Assembly (NCBI GenBank): GCA_016124855.1
Contig: WGMX01000009.1
Location: 62,001 to 126,000 of the forward strand
DNA length: 64,000 nucleotides
Direction: 5' to 3'
DNA from: Anaerolineaceae bacterium
GTDB taxonomy: Bacteria; Chloroflexota; Anaerolineae; Aggregatilineales; Phototrophicaceae
The translations under genes were made by a program, and so were the position numbers. Under the pieces are notes generated by a model. That model saw nothing but the letters and a program-made list of their open reading frames with translations, was not told the DNA's origin and made no database searches. This document shows positions 8,496 to 15,856 of the stretch, piece after piece (the stretch's first letter is position 1; each line of letters starts with the position of its first letter).

Positions 8496-8997
8496 CTTGT
8501 CCACCGCTTATATTTCCCTTGGCTCAAATATTGACGCCGAAACCAATCTGAGACAGGCAATTGAGTTGATAGGGCAGCACTGCACGATTTTGGCCGTGTC
8601 TCAAGCTTATCGAACACCGCCGCAAGGCTTCAGCGATCAAGCCGATTTCCTGAATCTTGCCCTTAAAGTTGAAACACAGCTCAATGCTGTTACGATGAAA
8701 CACACGGTTTTGGATTGGATTGAGCGAGAGCTGAAGCGGGTGCGTGACCCGAATAACAAGAATGCGCCGCGCACAATTGACCTCGACATTTCGTTGTGGA
8801 ATGAGGCGGTTTTTGATTATGGCGAGAAGCCGTGGCATATCCCTGACCCTGATATCGTGCGCTTTGCTCATGTTGTGTTTCCCCTTGCTGAGATCGCGCC
8901 GGATTATGTTCATCCCACTGAAAAAATCTCATTAGCGACGATTGCATCACAGTTTTCGGATACCCATTTCCAGAAAATCGACCTTGGTGGTGGCTAA
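8482..8997 (+). CDS. folK: 6-hydroxymethyl-dihydropterin pyrophosphokinase
   Basis: FolK transfers pyrophosphate from ATP to hydroxymethyl-dihydropterin, the step after FolB. The 171-residue protein has the N-terminal AYISLGSNI, the pterin-contact segment SQAYRTPPQGF with DFLNLAL, and the HPPK signature (D)PNNKNAPRTIDLDI that carries the Mg-binding aspartates. The ATG at 8482 lies inside the end of folB; a start five codons earlier is possible. FolP is not in the window. The operon appears to end here, because the next 800 bases lack genes. Confidence 0.95.
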   Translation: MTSSNLSTAYISLGSNIDAETNLRQAIELIGQHCTILAVSQAYRTPPQGFSDQADFLNLALKVETQLNAVTMKHTVLDWIERELKRVRDPNNKNAPRTIDLDISLWNEAVFDYGEKPWHIPDPDIVRFAHVVFPLAEIAPDYVHPTEKISLATIASQFSDTHFQKIDLGGG

Positions 8998-9372
8998 ATT
9001 TTTACCGCTTGAAAGTCTAAACTGTTGCAAATATTGCAATTGTTGCTGCATTTTATTCGCAAATTTCGCAGATTATCCGCTGAATTGTCCGGCGGGAGGC
9101 CCGGCTGGAGCCACCGAATTGACATTTTGTTTCGGCGGGTGTGAGAGAGAACGGCGCCGAAATGACAGATTTGCAGTGGATTTAGCCGAGCAATCCGCCG
9201 CTGTGCAATTTGGGTCTGCCGCTGCTGTAGTTGCAAGTAGTTATCAGTCATTTCTGGTAAACCGTCATCCAGCGGGATATTGGCATAAGCGCCAAGAAAA
9301 CGAGACTTTAAGAGAAGGTAGGACTACATTAAGTGGTGGAGCAGATTTACCAGAGAAACCTCACCCCTAAAC

Positions 9373-9396
9373 CCCCTCTCCGCAAGCAGAGAGGGG
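9373..9396. repeat. CCCCTCTC hairpin element
   Basis: CCCCTCTC (9373-9380) pairs with GAGAGGGG (9389-9396). The flank CACCCCTAAAC and the layout match the hairpin at 10539-10562, suggesting one family of short palindromic repeats. Confidence 0.6.
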
Positions 9397-9733
9397 ACTT
9401 TAAAGACCTTTTGTAAACCGTCTTTATACGATGAAAGGCGTAAAATTTTGTCTCCACCGTTTATTGTGGTGCTACCTAAGAGAAAACCCCATCTCATTTT
9501 AGAACATAAGTTCATATTTGTAAAGCGATTTTGGTTCGAGTTTTCATACCAAAGTGGTCGTCATTTTGCCAAGAAGAAGTCATGTTTTGGTGAGCAGCGC
9601 TGATTAATCGGCGGGAACGCGCTCTACAGGATGCGGCGGGACGTGGTACAATCGCTCCGTTCGGACGCGATAATGACGTTTGATGAATTTGGGTGAAAAA
9701 ACCTTCCCATAGCGATTGGGGAGTGATTAATGC

Positions 9734-9755
9734 GGGAGCACACATAGGTGCTCCC
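9734..9755. repeat. GTAGGGG/CCCCTAC-type hairpin
   Basis: GGGAGCAC (9734-9741) pairs perfectly with GTGCTCCC (9748-9755), and CCTACA follows. There is no T-run, so it is more likely a palindromic repeat than a terminator. Confidence 0.55.
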
Positions 9756-9825
9756 CTACAGTTCCTTGTTAAAATGTATTATTGGGTCTGAATAAGGTGA
9801 TCGAGGCTGAGGAGTCGCTGAAGAT

Positions 9826-10473
9826 ATGAATTTACTTGACTACGGGCGTATTTTCGTGCGAAGGGCTTGGATTGTTGTGCTGCTAGCGCTGCTGGCTGGT
9901 GGAGCCGCTTATTTTCTGAGTAAAAATCAACAACCGATTTACCGGTCGATCCAAACGGTGTTGATTCAGCCTGCGCGCAGCGATAACGGCTTGACGATTT
10001 CCAGCAAGGATATGCTGAGCCAATACAGCCTTTTGCTGAACAGCACCTATACGGCTGCTAAAGTTATTGACCAGCTTCAACTTGATATGACACCCGGTGC
10101 TTTATATAGCGTTGTTAAAGCGGTAGCCGATCAACTGACTATTTCGATCAAAATCTCGGTGGATTTGCCAGATGGCGAAATGGCAAATCGTGTCGCTAAA
10201 GCCTATGGTGAACAGCTTGTGCAGTTTCGAAATGCTGAAAATCAAAAGGTGCAGCGGGCTGACCAAGTGAACGCACTGCTTCAAGACGACCCAACTTACA
10301 GCCTTGACCATCCACGCCCCACGATCAATGCTGCTGCCGGGGCTGTTTTGGGTATCATCGTCGGCGCGATTATCATTTTTGTACTGGAGTATCTGGAAAG
10401 CAGTGTGGTGCGCCGCCGTGAAGATTTGGAACGGATGATGGAAATTCCGGTGTTGGCGACTATTCCAGAATAG
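9826..10473 (+). CDS. polysaccharide chain-length (Wzz/YveK-type) protein
   Basis: A 215-residue Wzz-type polysaccharide co-polymerase without a fused kinase. One transmembrane helix lies near residues 14-32 and a second near 165-185, flanking an extracytoplasmic region rich in helix-forming residues. The first helix is preceded by LLDYGRIFVRRAW and the second is followed by the cytoplasmic segment RRREDLERMMEIPVLATIPE. This C-terminal LATIP end is the contact side for the partner tyrosine kinase in Gram-positive-type systems. Such proteins set the length of exopolysaccharide chains. The kinase-like partner follows at 10666 after a 192-base gap with two hairpins. Confidence 0.83.
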   Translation: MNLLDYGRIFVRRAWIVVLLALLAGGAAYFLSKNQQPIYRSIQTVLIQPARSDNGLTISSKDMLSQYSLLLNSTYTAAKVIDQLQLDMTPGALYSVVKAVADQLTISIKISVDLPDGEMANRVAKAYGEQLVQFRNAENQKVQRADQVNALLQDDPTYSLDHPRPTINAAAGAVLGIIVGAIIIFVLEYLESSVVRRREDLERMMEIPVLATIPE

Positions 10474-10538
10474 AATTAAATTTTTTGAGGGAAGGTTGAG
10501 CGAAACTTCTTGAAAGAAAATAGAAACCCCCACCCCAA

Positions 10539-10562
10539 CCCTCCCCCGTAAACGAGGGAGGG
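10539..10562. repeat. CCCTCCC hairpin element
   Basis: CCCTCCC (10539-10545) pairs with GGGAGGG (10556-10562); the CCACCCCAA flank resembles that of the copy at 9373-9396. Confidence 0.55.
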
Positions 10563-10621
10563 AGCAAGGCTCAGTTTTCTAAGAACTTTCGAGACTGTAG
10601 ATAAAGTTCCCTATTGGTCAA

Positions 10622-10642
10622 TGCGGGACAAAATGTATCCCG
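10622..10642. repeat. short GCGGGA/TCCCGC palindrome
   Basis: GCGGGA and TCCCGC flank an A/T-rich loop just before the tyrosine-kinase gene. No T-run follows. It may be a repeat or a leader hairpin. Confidence 0.4.
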
Positions 10643-10665
10643 CGCACTCTGCACACGAATAGGTT

Positions 10666-11331
10666 ATGAATATGCCCAATGTTAACTTGATCACTTTGAC
10701 TGATCCGCGTACTGCCGCTGCTGAAGCGTTCCGAAGCCTGCGAACGAATTTGATGTTTAGCAGCGTTGAGAACCCGCTGCACACCCTGTTGATTACCTCG
10801 ACGGCTCAGAGTGATGAGAAAAGTATCGTGTTGGCGAATCTGGCCGTCACTTTTGCCCAAAGCGGTAACAAAACCATTCTGGTGGATAGTGATCTGCGGA
10901 AACCGGCGCAGCATGAAATCTGGGCTATTCCTAATGATCGCGGCTTGACGACGATGATGATTGAGGACGGTGCAATGTCCTCGCCGCCGCTGGTGAATAC
11001 AGATATTGAGGGATTACAAGTGCTGCCCAGCGGGCCACTGCCGCCTAATCCAGCGGATATTTTGAGCAGCCAGCGGATGAGCGCCCTGATTGGTGTGTTG
11101 AAAGCCCGTGCGAATTATGTGCTTTTCGACGCGCCACCTGTACTGGCGGCGACGGATGCCGCGCTGCTTGGCGCAAAACTAGATGGTGTTTTGTTAGTGG
11201 TACGGGCAGGGCATACGCGACGCGAACATACCGTCCGCGCCCGTGAAGCGTTGGAACGGGTGCATGTTCGTATTCTCGGCGCAGTCCTCAGCAATGCTCC
11301 TAAAGAGAGTGTAGGCAGCGAGTACAAGTAG
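10666..11331 (+). CDS. CpsD/CapB-type tyrosine-protein kinase-like ATPase
   Basis: A 221-residue cytosolic P-loop ATPase of the bacterial tyrosine kinase family, which works with a Wzz-type partner to control polysaccharide export. The opening PRTAAAEAFRSLRTNL is typical, as are Walker A' (ILVDSDLRKP) and Walker B (YVLFDAPPVLAATDA). The Walker A loop reads TSTAQSDEKSIVLANLA where the family has the pattern GxGKST, so the glycines are replaced and only the Lys-Ser pair remains. The C-terminal tyrosine cluster is reduced to one Tyr near the end (GSEYK). It may bind ATP differently or act as a pseudokinase. The ribosome site is weak. It is followed after 3 bases by the FRG gene. Confidence 0.85.
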   Translation: MNMPNVNLITLTDPRTAAAEAFRSLRTNLMFSSVENPLHTLLITSTAQSDEKSIVLANLAVTFAQSGNKTILVDSDLRKPAQHEIWAIPNDRGLTTMMIEDGAMSSPPLVNTDIEGLQVLPSGPLPPNPADILSSQRMSALIGVLKARANYVLFDAPPVLAATDAALLGAKLDGVLLVVRAGHTRREHTVRAREALERVHVRILGAVLSNAPKESVGSEYK

Positions 11332-11334
11332 GCG

Positions 11335-12156
11335 ATGCAAACCCCTAAAGACATTCGCGTTACTACATGGGCCGAGCTGAATGAGGTTATTTTCAATAAC
11401 GCATGGAATCAAGATTTAGGTCGTTACCGGACACCGTTCGCTTTTCGTGGGCTTTCGGATATTGATTATGATCTTAAAAGCAGTCTGATCCGGCTGGGCG
11501 GCCCTTACGCACAACTGGAACAAGCGCTGCTGCGTAACTTCAAAAAATATGCTCATCGTGATACCAGCCCCGGCGACTCAATATGGAATTGGTTAGCAGT
11601 GGCACAGCATCATGGTTTGCCGACGCGTTTGTTGGATTGGACAAATTCAGCTTACGTCGCCATGCACTTCGCTACAATTAACCTTGAAAAGATTGTGGTG
11701 GATGGCGCGATCTGGTGCGTAGATGTGCGCAAGATTCAACAGTGGATGCCGACCAAAGTACGAGCTGTACTGCGTGAAGAATCCGCGAATTTCTTTCAAG
11801 TGGATATGTTGAGCCGCGTATCCAAAACATTGCAAAAGTTTGACCAACTTTCAGAAGAACCGTTTGCCATCTTTTTCGATCCACCGGCGTTGGATGACCG
11901 TATTACCAACCAATATGCGCTTTTTTCAACCATGTCCAGCCCGACCGCCATCCTCGACCAATGGTTGATGGACAAGCCTGATCTTTACCAGCGCATTATT
12001 ATTCCCGCCTCGCTTAAGTGGGAAGTGCGCGACAAGCTGGACTTGATTAATATCACTGAACGGGTGTTGTTCCCCGGTTTAGATGGGTTGTGTGGTTGGC
12101 TCAAGCGTTATTACAGCCCTCGAACACAGGCTGTTAAACATCATGTCGAACCCTGA
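11335..12156 (+). CDS. FRG-domain protein
   Basis: A 273-residue soluble protein with an FRG domain. The name motif FAFRGLSD is at about residue 36, then QLEQALLRNFKKYA, and the second hallmark AQHHGLPTRLLDWTNS at about residue 90, followed by AYVAMHFA. FRG domains are widespread in bacteria but their biochemical role is not established. There is no signal peptide or membrane helix. The gene starts 3 bases after the tyrosine-kinase gene and overlaps the small membrane gene by 14 bases. It is therefore part of the same transcript and perhaps of the same polysaccharide-related function. I cannot say what it acts on. Confidence 0.85.
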   Translation: MQTPKDIRVTTWAELNEVIFNNAWNQDLGRYRTPFAFRGLSDIDYDLKSSLIRLGGPYAQLEQALLRNFKKYAHRDTSPGDSIWNWLAVAQHHGLPTRLLDWTNSAYVAMHFATINLEKIVVDGAIWCVDVRKIQQWMPTKVRAVLREESANFFQVDMLSRVSKTLQKFDQLSEEPFAIFFDPPALDDRITNQYALFSTMSSPTAILDQWLMDKPDLYQRIIIPASLKWEVRDKLDLINITERVLFPGLDGLCGWLKRYYSPRTQAVKHHVEP

Positions 12157-12325
12157 ATTACCGCCTGACCCTGAGGCGCTAGAGGCATGGGAAAAGCTGC
12201 CCAAGAACGCGCCTTCGCCCCAAGCGCTGCCGCCGATGACGGGCGGAACACGCTGGGTATGGGGCTTACTGATCGTCGTGGCGATCATCATCATCTTTGG
12301 CCTCTTGCAAGGTCGCATAGGCTAA
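12143..12325 (+). CDS. 60-residue single-helix membrane protein
   Basis: A small protein with an acidic, Pro-rich N-terminus (SNPELPPDPEALEAWEKLP) and one strongly hydrophobic helix at about residues 36-54. It ends in a short basic tail (LLQGRIG). This topology suggests a tail-anchored or small regulatory membrane protein. The ATG at 12143 overlaps the end of the FRG gene by 14 bases, a common sign of translational coupling. No family was recognised. A longer frame-consistent start at 12083 would lie fully inside the FRG gene and is rejected. Confidence 0.65.
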   Translation: MSNPELPPDPEALEAWEKLPKNAPSPQALPPMTGGTRWVWGLLIVVAIIIIFGLLQGRIG

Positions 12326-12345
12326 TAATAGTGAATATGAATTTA

Positions 12346-12373
12346 GTAGGGAGGTGCTTGGTCACATCTCTAC
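12346..12373. repeat. GTAGGG hairpin
   Basis: GTAGGGAGGTG (12346-12356) pairs with CACATCTCTAC (12363-12373), with one mismatch and one G-U pair. It sits between the small membrane gene and rmlA and has no T-run. Confidence 0.5.
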
Positions 12374-12407
12374 CCACGTCTGTTACAGACATTGAGGTAC
12401 GAACTAC

Positions 12408-13478
12408 ATGAAGGGACTGATCCTCAGCGGTGGCAAGGGAACGCGGCTTTATCCACTGACGTACACAAACGCCAAGCAGTTGATTCCGGTTGCCAACAAG
12501 CCCGTACTGGTGCGGGTAATCGAGTCTATACGCGATGCAGGCGTGGACGAAATTGGAATCGTCATCGGACAAACAGGGCCACAAATTCAAGAACTTATCG
12601 GTGATGGCAGCAAGCAAGGGGTTAAGATCACCTATATTCCTCAATTAAGTCCGGATGGTCTGGCTCATGCCGTCAAGATTTCACGTGATTTCCTCGGTGA
12701 CGACCGCTTCGTGATGTTCCTCGGTGATAATGTAATCCAAGGGGGTATCGGTCAACTGATTAGTGACTTCGCCAAGAGTGATTGGAACAGCCAAATCGTG
12801 CTCAAAGAAGTCGAAAACCCAACGGCTTACGGTGTTGCCAAGCTACGACCAGATGGCAGTATCGAGCAGCTTATCGAGAAGCCCAAGAATCCACCGAGCA
12901 ATCTGGCGCTGGTCGGAATCTATATGTTTGATCCGCACATTTGGGAAGCCGTCAACAGCATCAAACCATCCAAGCGCGGTGAACTGGAAATTACCGACGC
13001 GATTCAATGGCTGGTGGATGCGGGGCATCGTGTTTTCCCACATGTGCATAAAGGCTGGTGGATTGATACTGGTAAGCCGACGGATATGCTGGAAGCCAAC
13101 AGCCTCGTGCTGGAAGAACTCATTCCCGCAGTAGCGGCTGGGGTTACGGTTGAAAATTCGGAAATTGATCGACGTGTGACGGTCGAAAAAGGCGCGAAGA
13201 TCATTAACAGTGTGGTGCGCGGCCCGACGATTATCGGCGAAAATACGGTCATCGAAAACAGCTACATCGGCCCGTTTACCAGTATTTATCATGATGTTCG
13301 CATTCAAAATTGTGAAATCGAGCGCAGCATTGTACTGGAAAACAGTTCGTTGGCTGACATCGGCACACGTATGCAAGACAGTCTGGTTGGGCGACATGCG
13401 ACTGTCCGCCGGACAGATTCCAAACCCAAATCACTCAAGATGAATATCGGCGACCACAGTAATTTGTGGGTGGTCTAG
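12408..13478 (+). CDS. rmlA: glucose-1-phosphate thymidylyltransferase, long form
   Basis: This nucleotidyltransferase joins glucose-1-phosphate and dTTP to give dTDP-glucose, feeding RmlB. The nucleotide-binding N-terminus is LILSGGKGTRLYPLT, followed by KQLIPVANKPV and FLGDNV; the sugar-binding part includes IEKPKNPPSN and WWIDTGKPTD. The 356 residues exceed the usual ~290 of RmlA. The extra C-terminal part (about 240-345) is made of hexapeptide-like turns (VTVEKGAKIINSVVRGPTII), a left-handed beta-helix. This long class is common in archaea and Chloroflexota. A strict assignment to dTTP rather than UTP is inferred from the neighbouring rmlB. It starts about 80 bases after the small membrane gene, across a hairpin. 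Confidence 0.88.
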   Translation: MKGLILSGGKGTRLYPLTYTNAKQLIPVANKPVLVRVIESIRDAGVDEIGIVIGQTGPQIQELIGDGSKQGVKITYIPQLSPDGLAHAVKISRDFLGDDRFVMFLGDNVIQGGIGQLISDFAKSDWNSQIVLKEVENPTAYGVAKLRPDGSIEQLIEKPKNPPSNLALVGIYMFDPHIWEAVNSIKPSKRGELEITDAIQWLVDAGHRVFPHVHKGWWIDTGKPTDMLEANSLVLEELIPAVAAGVTVENSEIDRRVTVEKGAKIINSVVRGPTIIGENTVIENSYIGPFTSIYHDVRIQNCEIERSIVLENSSLADIGTRMQDSLVGRHATVRRTDSKPKSLKMNIGDHSNLWVV

Positions 13479-13502
13479 TCTATAATACAGGGATGATTGA
13501 TG

Positions 13503-13524
13503 GGGCTTGGCAGCGGCAAAGCCC
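13503..13524. repeat. GTAGGG-type hairpin (minus orientation)
   Basis: GGGCTTGG (13503-13510) pairs with CAAAGCCC (13517-13524) with one mismatch, and CTACCTAC follows. On the minus strand it reads GTAGGTAGGGC, like the other GTAGGG hairpins. Confidence 0.45.
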
Positions 13525-13590
13525 TACCTACAATACCCGTATATTTTTGTAAGTCCTGTGCAACCAATGCACTAACCATTTGTGAGTACT

Positions 13591-14499
13591 ATGACTGAAA
13601 CACTTCCAACGCAACCTATTAAACTCGTCGCCATTGATCTTGATGGCACCCTCCTTAATACCAACCATGAAATGACCGAGCGCACCGAAAAGACCCTTAA
13701 GGCCGTGATGGGACATGGTGTGAAGGTCATCATCGCCACCGGCAAGACGTTTTTTTCATCGCGGGAAATTATCAAGCGGTTGGGTACAAATACACCCGGC
13801 ATTTACAACCAAGGCACGATTACCTTCAACAGCGATGGAACCGTTCACAGCCAGCAGGTGATTGATAAGACACTGGCACGACAGGTGATTACTTACGCTG
13901 AGGAACGTGATTATGTCCTTGGTGTGTACAGCGGCACACGTATTCTGGTTCGCAAGATGACACAGCGTATGGCAGAGTTGACTACCCACTTCCATGAGCC
14001 GATGCCGGAAGCGGTTGGCCCGTTACAGAACATTCTTGATACCACGCCGGTGAACAAGATTATCGCTTTCTATCCGGGTGATGCACGGCGTATTCAAGCA
14101 CTGCGCTGGCAGTTGAGCATGCAAATCGGCAGCGGTGCGCGGCTAATGTCGGCAGGTATTCCTGACGAATTGGAACTGCTGCCGACGAACGCTTCTAAAG
14201 GTACGGCGCTCAAGGTGCTGCTTAAAGAGATGGGGATTCCAGCCAGCCAAACGATGACGATTGGCGACGGTGAAAATGACATCGAAATGCTGGAAGTGGC
14301 GGGTTTAGGCGTGGCGATGGGTAACGCGAATGCCCATGTCAAGTCTGTGGCAAATGTTACCACCAAGACCAATGATGAGGACGGTGTGGCGGAAGCGGTC
14401 GAAAAATACGTGCTTGCGCCGATCACCAAAGCTGCTGAAGCTGCGGCTAAGGCAGCGCCTGAAAGTGTTAGCAAGGTGGAAGCAAGTCCACTAGGGTAA
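13591..14499 (+). CDS. HAD-superfamily Cof-type phosphatase
   Basis: A 302-residue Cof-type HAD hydrolase, which usually removes phosphate from sugar phosphates or nucleotides. Motif I with the nucleophile is VAIDLDGTLLNT (Asp 16, acid Asp 18), motif II is IIATGKT, the lysine motif lies in NASKGTAL, and motif IV is MTIGDGENDIEML. A C-terminal Ala-rich tail of about 25 residues is unusual. The ATG at 13591 is used; a GTG three codons earlier is possible, and no clear ribosome site is seen. Its place between rmlA and rmlB suggests a role in nucleotide-sugar supply, such as removing a sugar phosphate, but that is inference. Confidence 0.88.
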   Translation: MTETLPTQPIKLVAIDLDGTLLNTNHEMTERTEKTLKAVMGHGVKVIIATGKTFFSSREIIKRLGTNTPGIYNQGTITFNSDGTVHSQQVIDKTLARQVITYAEERDYVLGVYSGTRILVRKMTQRMAELTTHFHEPMPEAVGPLQNILDTTPVNKIIAFYPGDARRIQALRWQLSMQIGSGARLMSAGIPDELELLPTNASKGTALKVLLKEMGIPASQTMTIGDGENDIEMLEVAGLGVAMGNANAHVKSVANVTTKTNDEDGVAEAVEKYVLAPITKAAEAAAKAAPESVSKVEASPLG

Positions 14500-14570
14500 A
14501 TTGCCTGACATACAGATTTGTTGTAAGGGTGGGCGAACGGCTTGCCCTTATTAGAAGGAGCATCAACCCT

Positions 14571-15617
14571 ATGAAAAATATTCTGGTTACCGGCGGGGCA
14601 GGTTTCATTGGCAGTTGTTTCGTCCGTCGTATGACGAAAAGTCATCCTGAATTTAATATCATCGCTTACGACAAGCTAACTTATGCGGGCAATATGGATA
14701 ACCTTGCGCCGGTTAGCGGAGCATCAAATTTTCAATTTGTGCAAGGTGATATTGCTGACCGTGAAGCGGTAATGAGCGCTTACGAAACCCACAATGTAGA
14801 CACGGTGGTGAACTTCGCGGCGGAGTCGCATGTTGACCGCAGCATCCTCTCGCCGGACGCGTTCATCAATTCGAATACGGTAGGTGTCCATATCCTGCTG
14901 GAGTCGGCGCAGAAGCACGGTATCGAACGCTTTTTGCATGTTTCGACTGATGAAGTCTACGGCGACATTGAAGGTGACCATTTCTCATTGGAAGATGATC
15001 CGTTCAAGCCGAACAGTCCATACTCGGCTAGCAAAGCCGGCGGCGACTTGATGGTACGTGCTTATCACGTGACTTACGGCATGAACACGATTGTGACGCG
15101 CGGCAGCAATACGTTTGGTCCGTATCAATATCCTGAAAAGCTGATGCCTTTCTTTATCTCGGAAGCGATTGATGACCGTCCGCTGCCCGTTTATGGTAAT
15201 GGTATGCAAGTGCGCGACTGGCTGCATGTTGAAGATCATGCCGGTGGTATCGAAACCGCGCTGCTTAAGGGTCAGTCAGGTGAGGCGTATAATATCGCCG
15301 GTGAAAATCAACAAACCAATATTGATGTTATCCGTTTGATGCTTAAGCACCTCAACAAGCCGGAAACGCTGCTCAAATATGTACCTGACCGCGAAGGACA
15401 TGATCGACGTTACGCTATGAATGCCGATAAGCTCAAGGCGCTGGGCTGGAAACGCCAGTACGACAGCGTTAACTTTGATGCGGCGGTCGAAAACACCGTG
15501 CGCTGGTATCGTGAGAATGAAGGTTGGTGGCGTAAGATCAAGAGCGGTGAATACTTGGAATATTACAAGCGCCAGTATGCTGCACGTCTGGCAGCGGCGA
15601 CCGCAACCGCAAATTAA
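14571..15617 (+). CDS. rmlB: dTDP-glucose 4,6-dehydratase
   Basis: RmlB converts dTDP-glucose to dTDP-4-keto-6-deoxyglucose, the branch point for rhamnose and other deoxysugars. The NAD-binding loop is LVTGGAGFIGS at residues 5-15. The catalytic triad regions are VSTDEVYGD (Thr 126, Asp 127, Glu 128) and YSASK (Tyr 151, Lys 155). RGSNTFGPYQYPEKL and the C-terminal WYRENEGWW are family hallmarks. The ATG at 14571 with AGAAGGAG (14553-14560) is chosen over a start 14 codons earlier. RmlC and RmlD are absent from this cluster, so the final sugar cannot be predicted. Confidence 0.95.
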   Translation: MKNILVTGGAGFIGSCFVRRMTKSHPEFNIIAYDKLTYAGNMDNLAPVSGASNFQFVQGDIADREAVMSAYETHNVDTVVNFAAESHVDRSILSPDAFINSNTVGVHILLESAQKHGIERFLHVSTDEVYGDIEGDHFSLEDDPFKPNSPYSASKAGGDLMVRAYHVTYGMNTIVTRGSNTFGPYQYPEKLMPFFISEAIDDRPLPVYGNGMQVRDWLHVEDHAGGIETALLKGQSGEAYNIAGENQQTNIDVIRLMLKHLNKPETLLKYVPDREGHDRRYAMNADKLKALGWKRQYDSVNFDAAVENTVRWYRENEGWWRKIKSGEYLEYYKRQYAARLAAATATAN

Positions 15618-15645
15618 TCAGACGTATTTCCCTTATGAAACATTA

Positions 15646-15673
15646 GAACCGCGCTGCAAAGTGCGGTTTTTTG
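15646..15673 (+). terminator. rmlB terminator
   Basis: ACCGCGCT (15648-15655) pairs with AGTGCGGT (15660-15667), including one G-U pair, and a T-run follows. It ends the nucleotide-sugar genes. Confidence 0.8.
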
Positions 15674-15856
15674 TTTCGCGACCTGTGATTGTTATGCCCT
15701 ATTCAAAAATTTAAGAAATTACTAGTTGTCATAGTCTGACAGTATAGCAATCGTAGGGTTGGAATACGGTTTGCATCAGGATAGGTAGCGGTTGATTGGT
15801 TATGCTAGGACAAAAGTACCTTAGTACTAACCCATTTTTAGATAAAGGCCATCACC

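Larger units (their letters stand above)
8998..9825. other. 828-base gap with hairpin repeats, no gene
   Basis: No convincing gene was found here. A 142-codon frame across the start of it has no family motif, odd Cys/Ala/Arg composition and overlaps folK. The stretch contains two hairpin repeats (9373-9396 and 9734-9755). It may be a landing place for dispersed repeats or the remains of a lost gene. The promoter of the chain-length gene should lie at its right end. Confidence 0.5.

Noticed and set aside
8942-9370. 142-codon frame after folK
   Set aside because: No family motif, odd composition, overlap with folK and inclusion of repeat-like sequence; not a convincing gene.
13481-13486. TATAAT as promoter of the HAD gene
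   Set aside because: No -35 box at a workable distance, and it lies beside a hairpin repeat; left out of the feature list.
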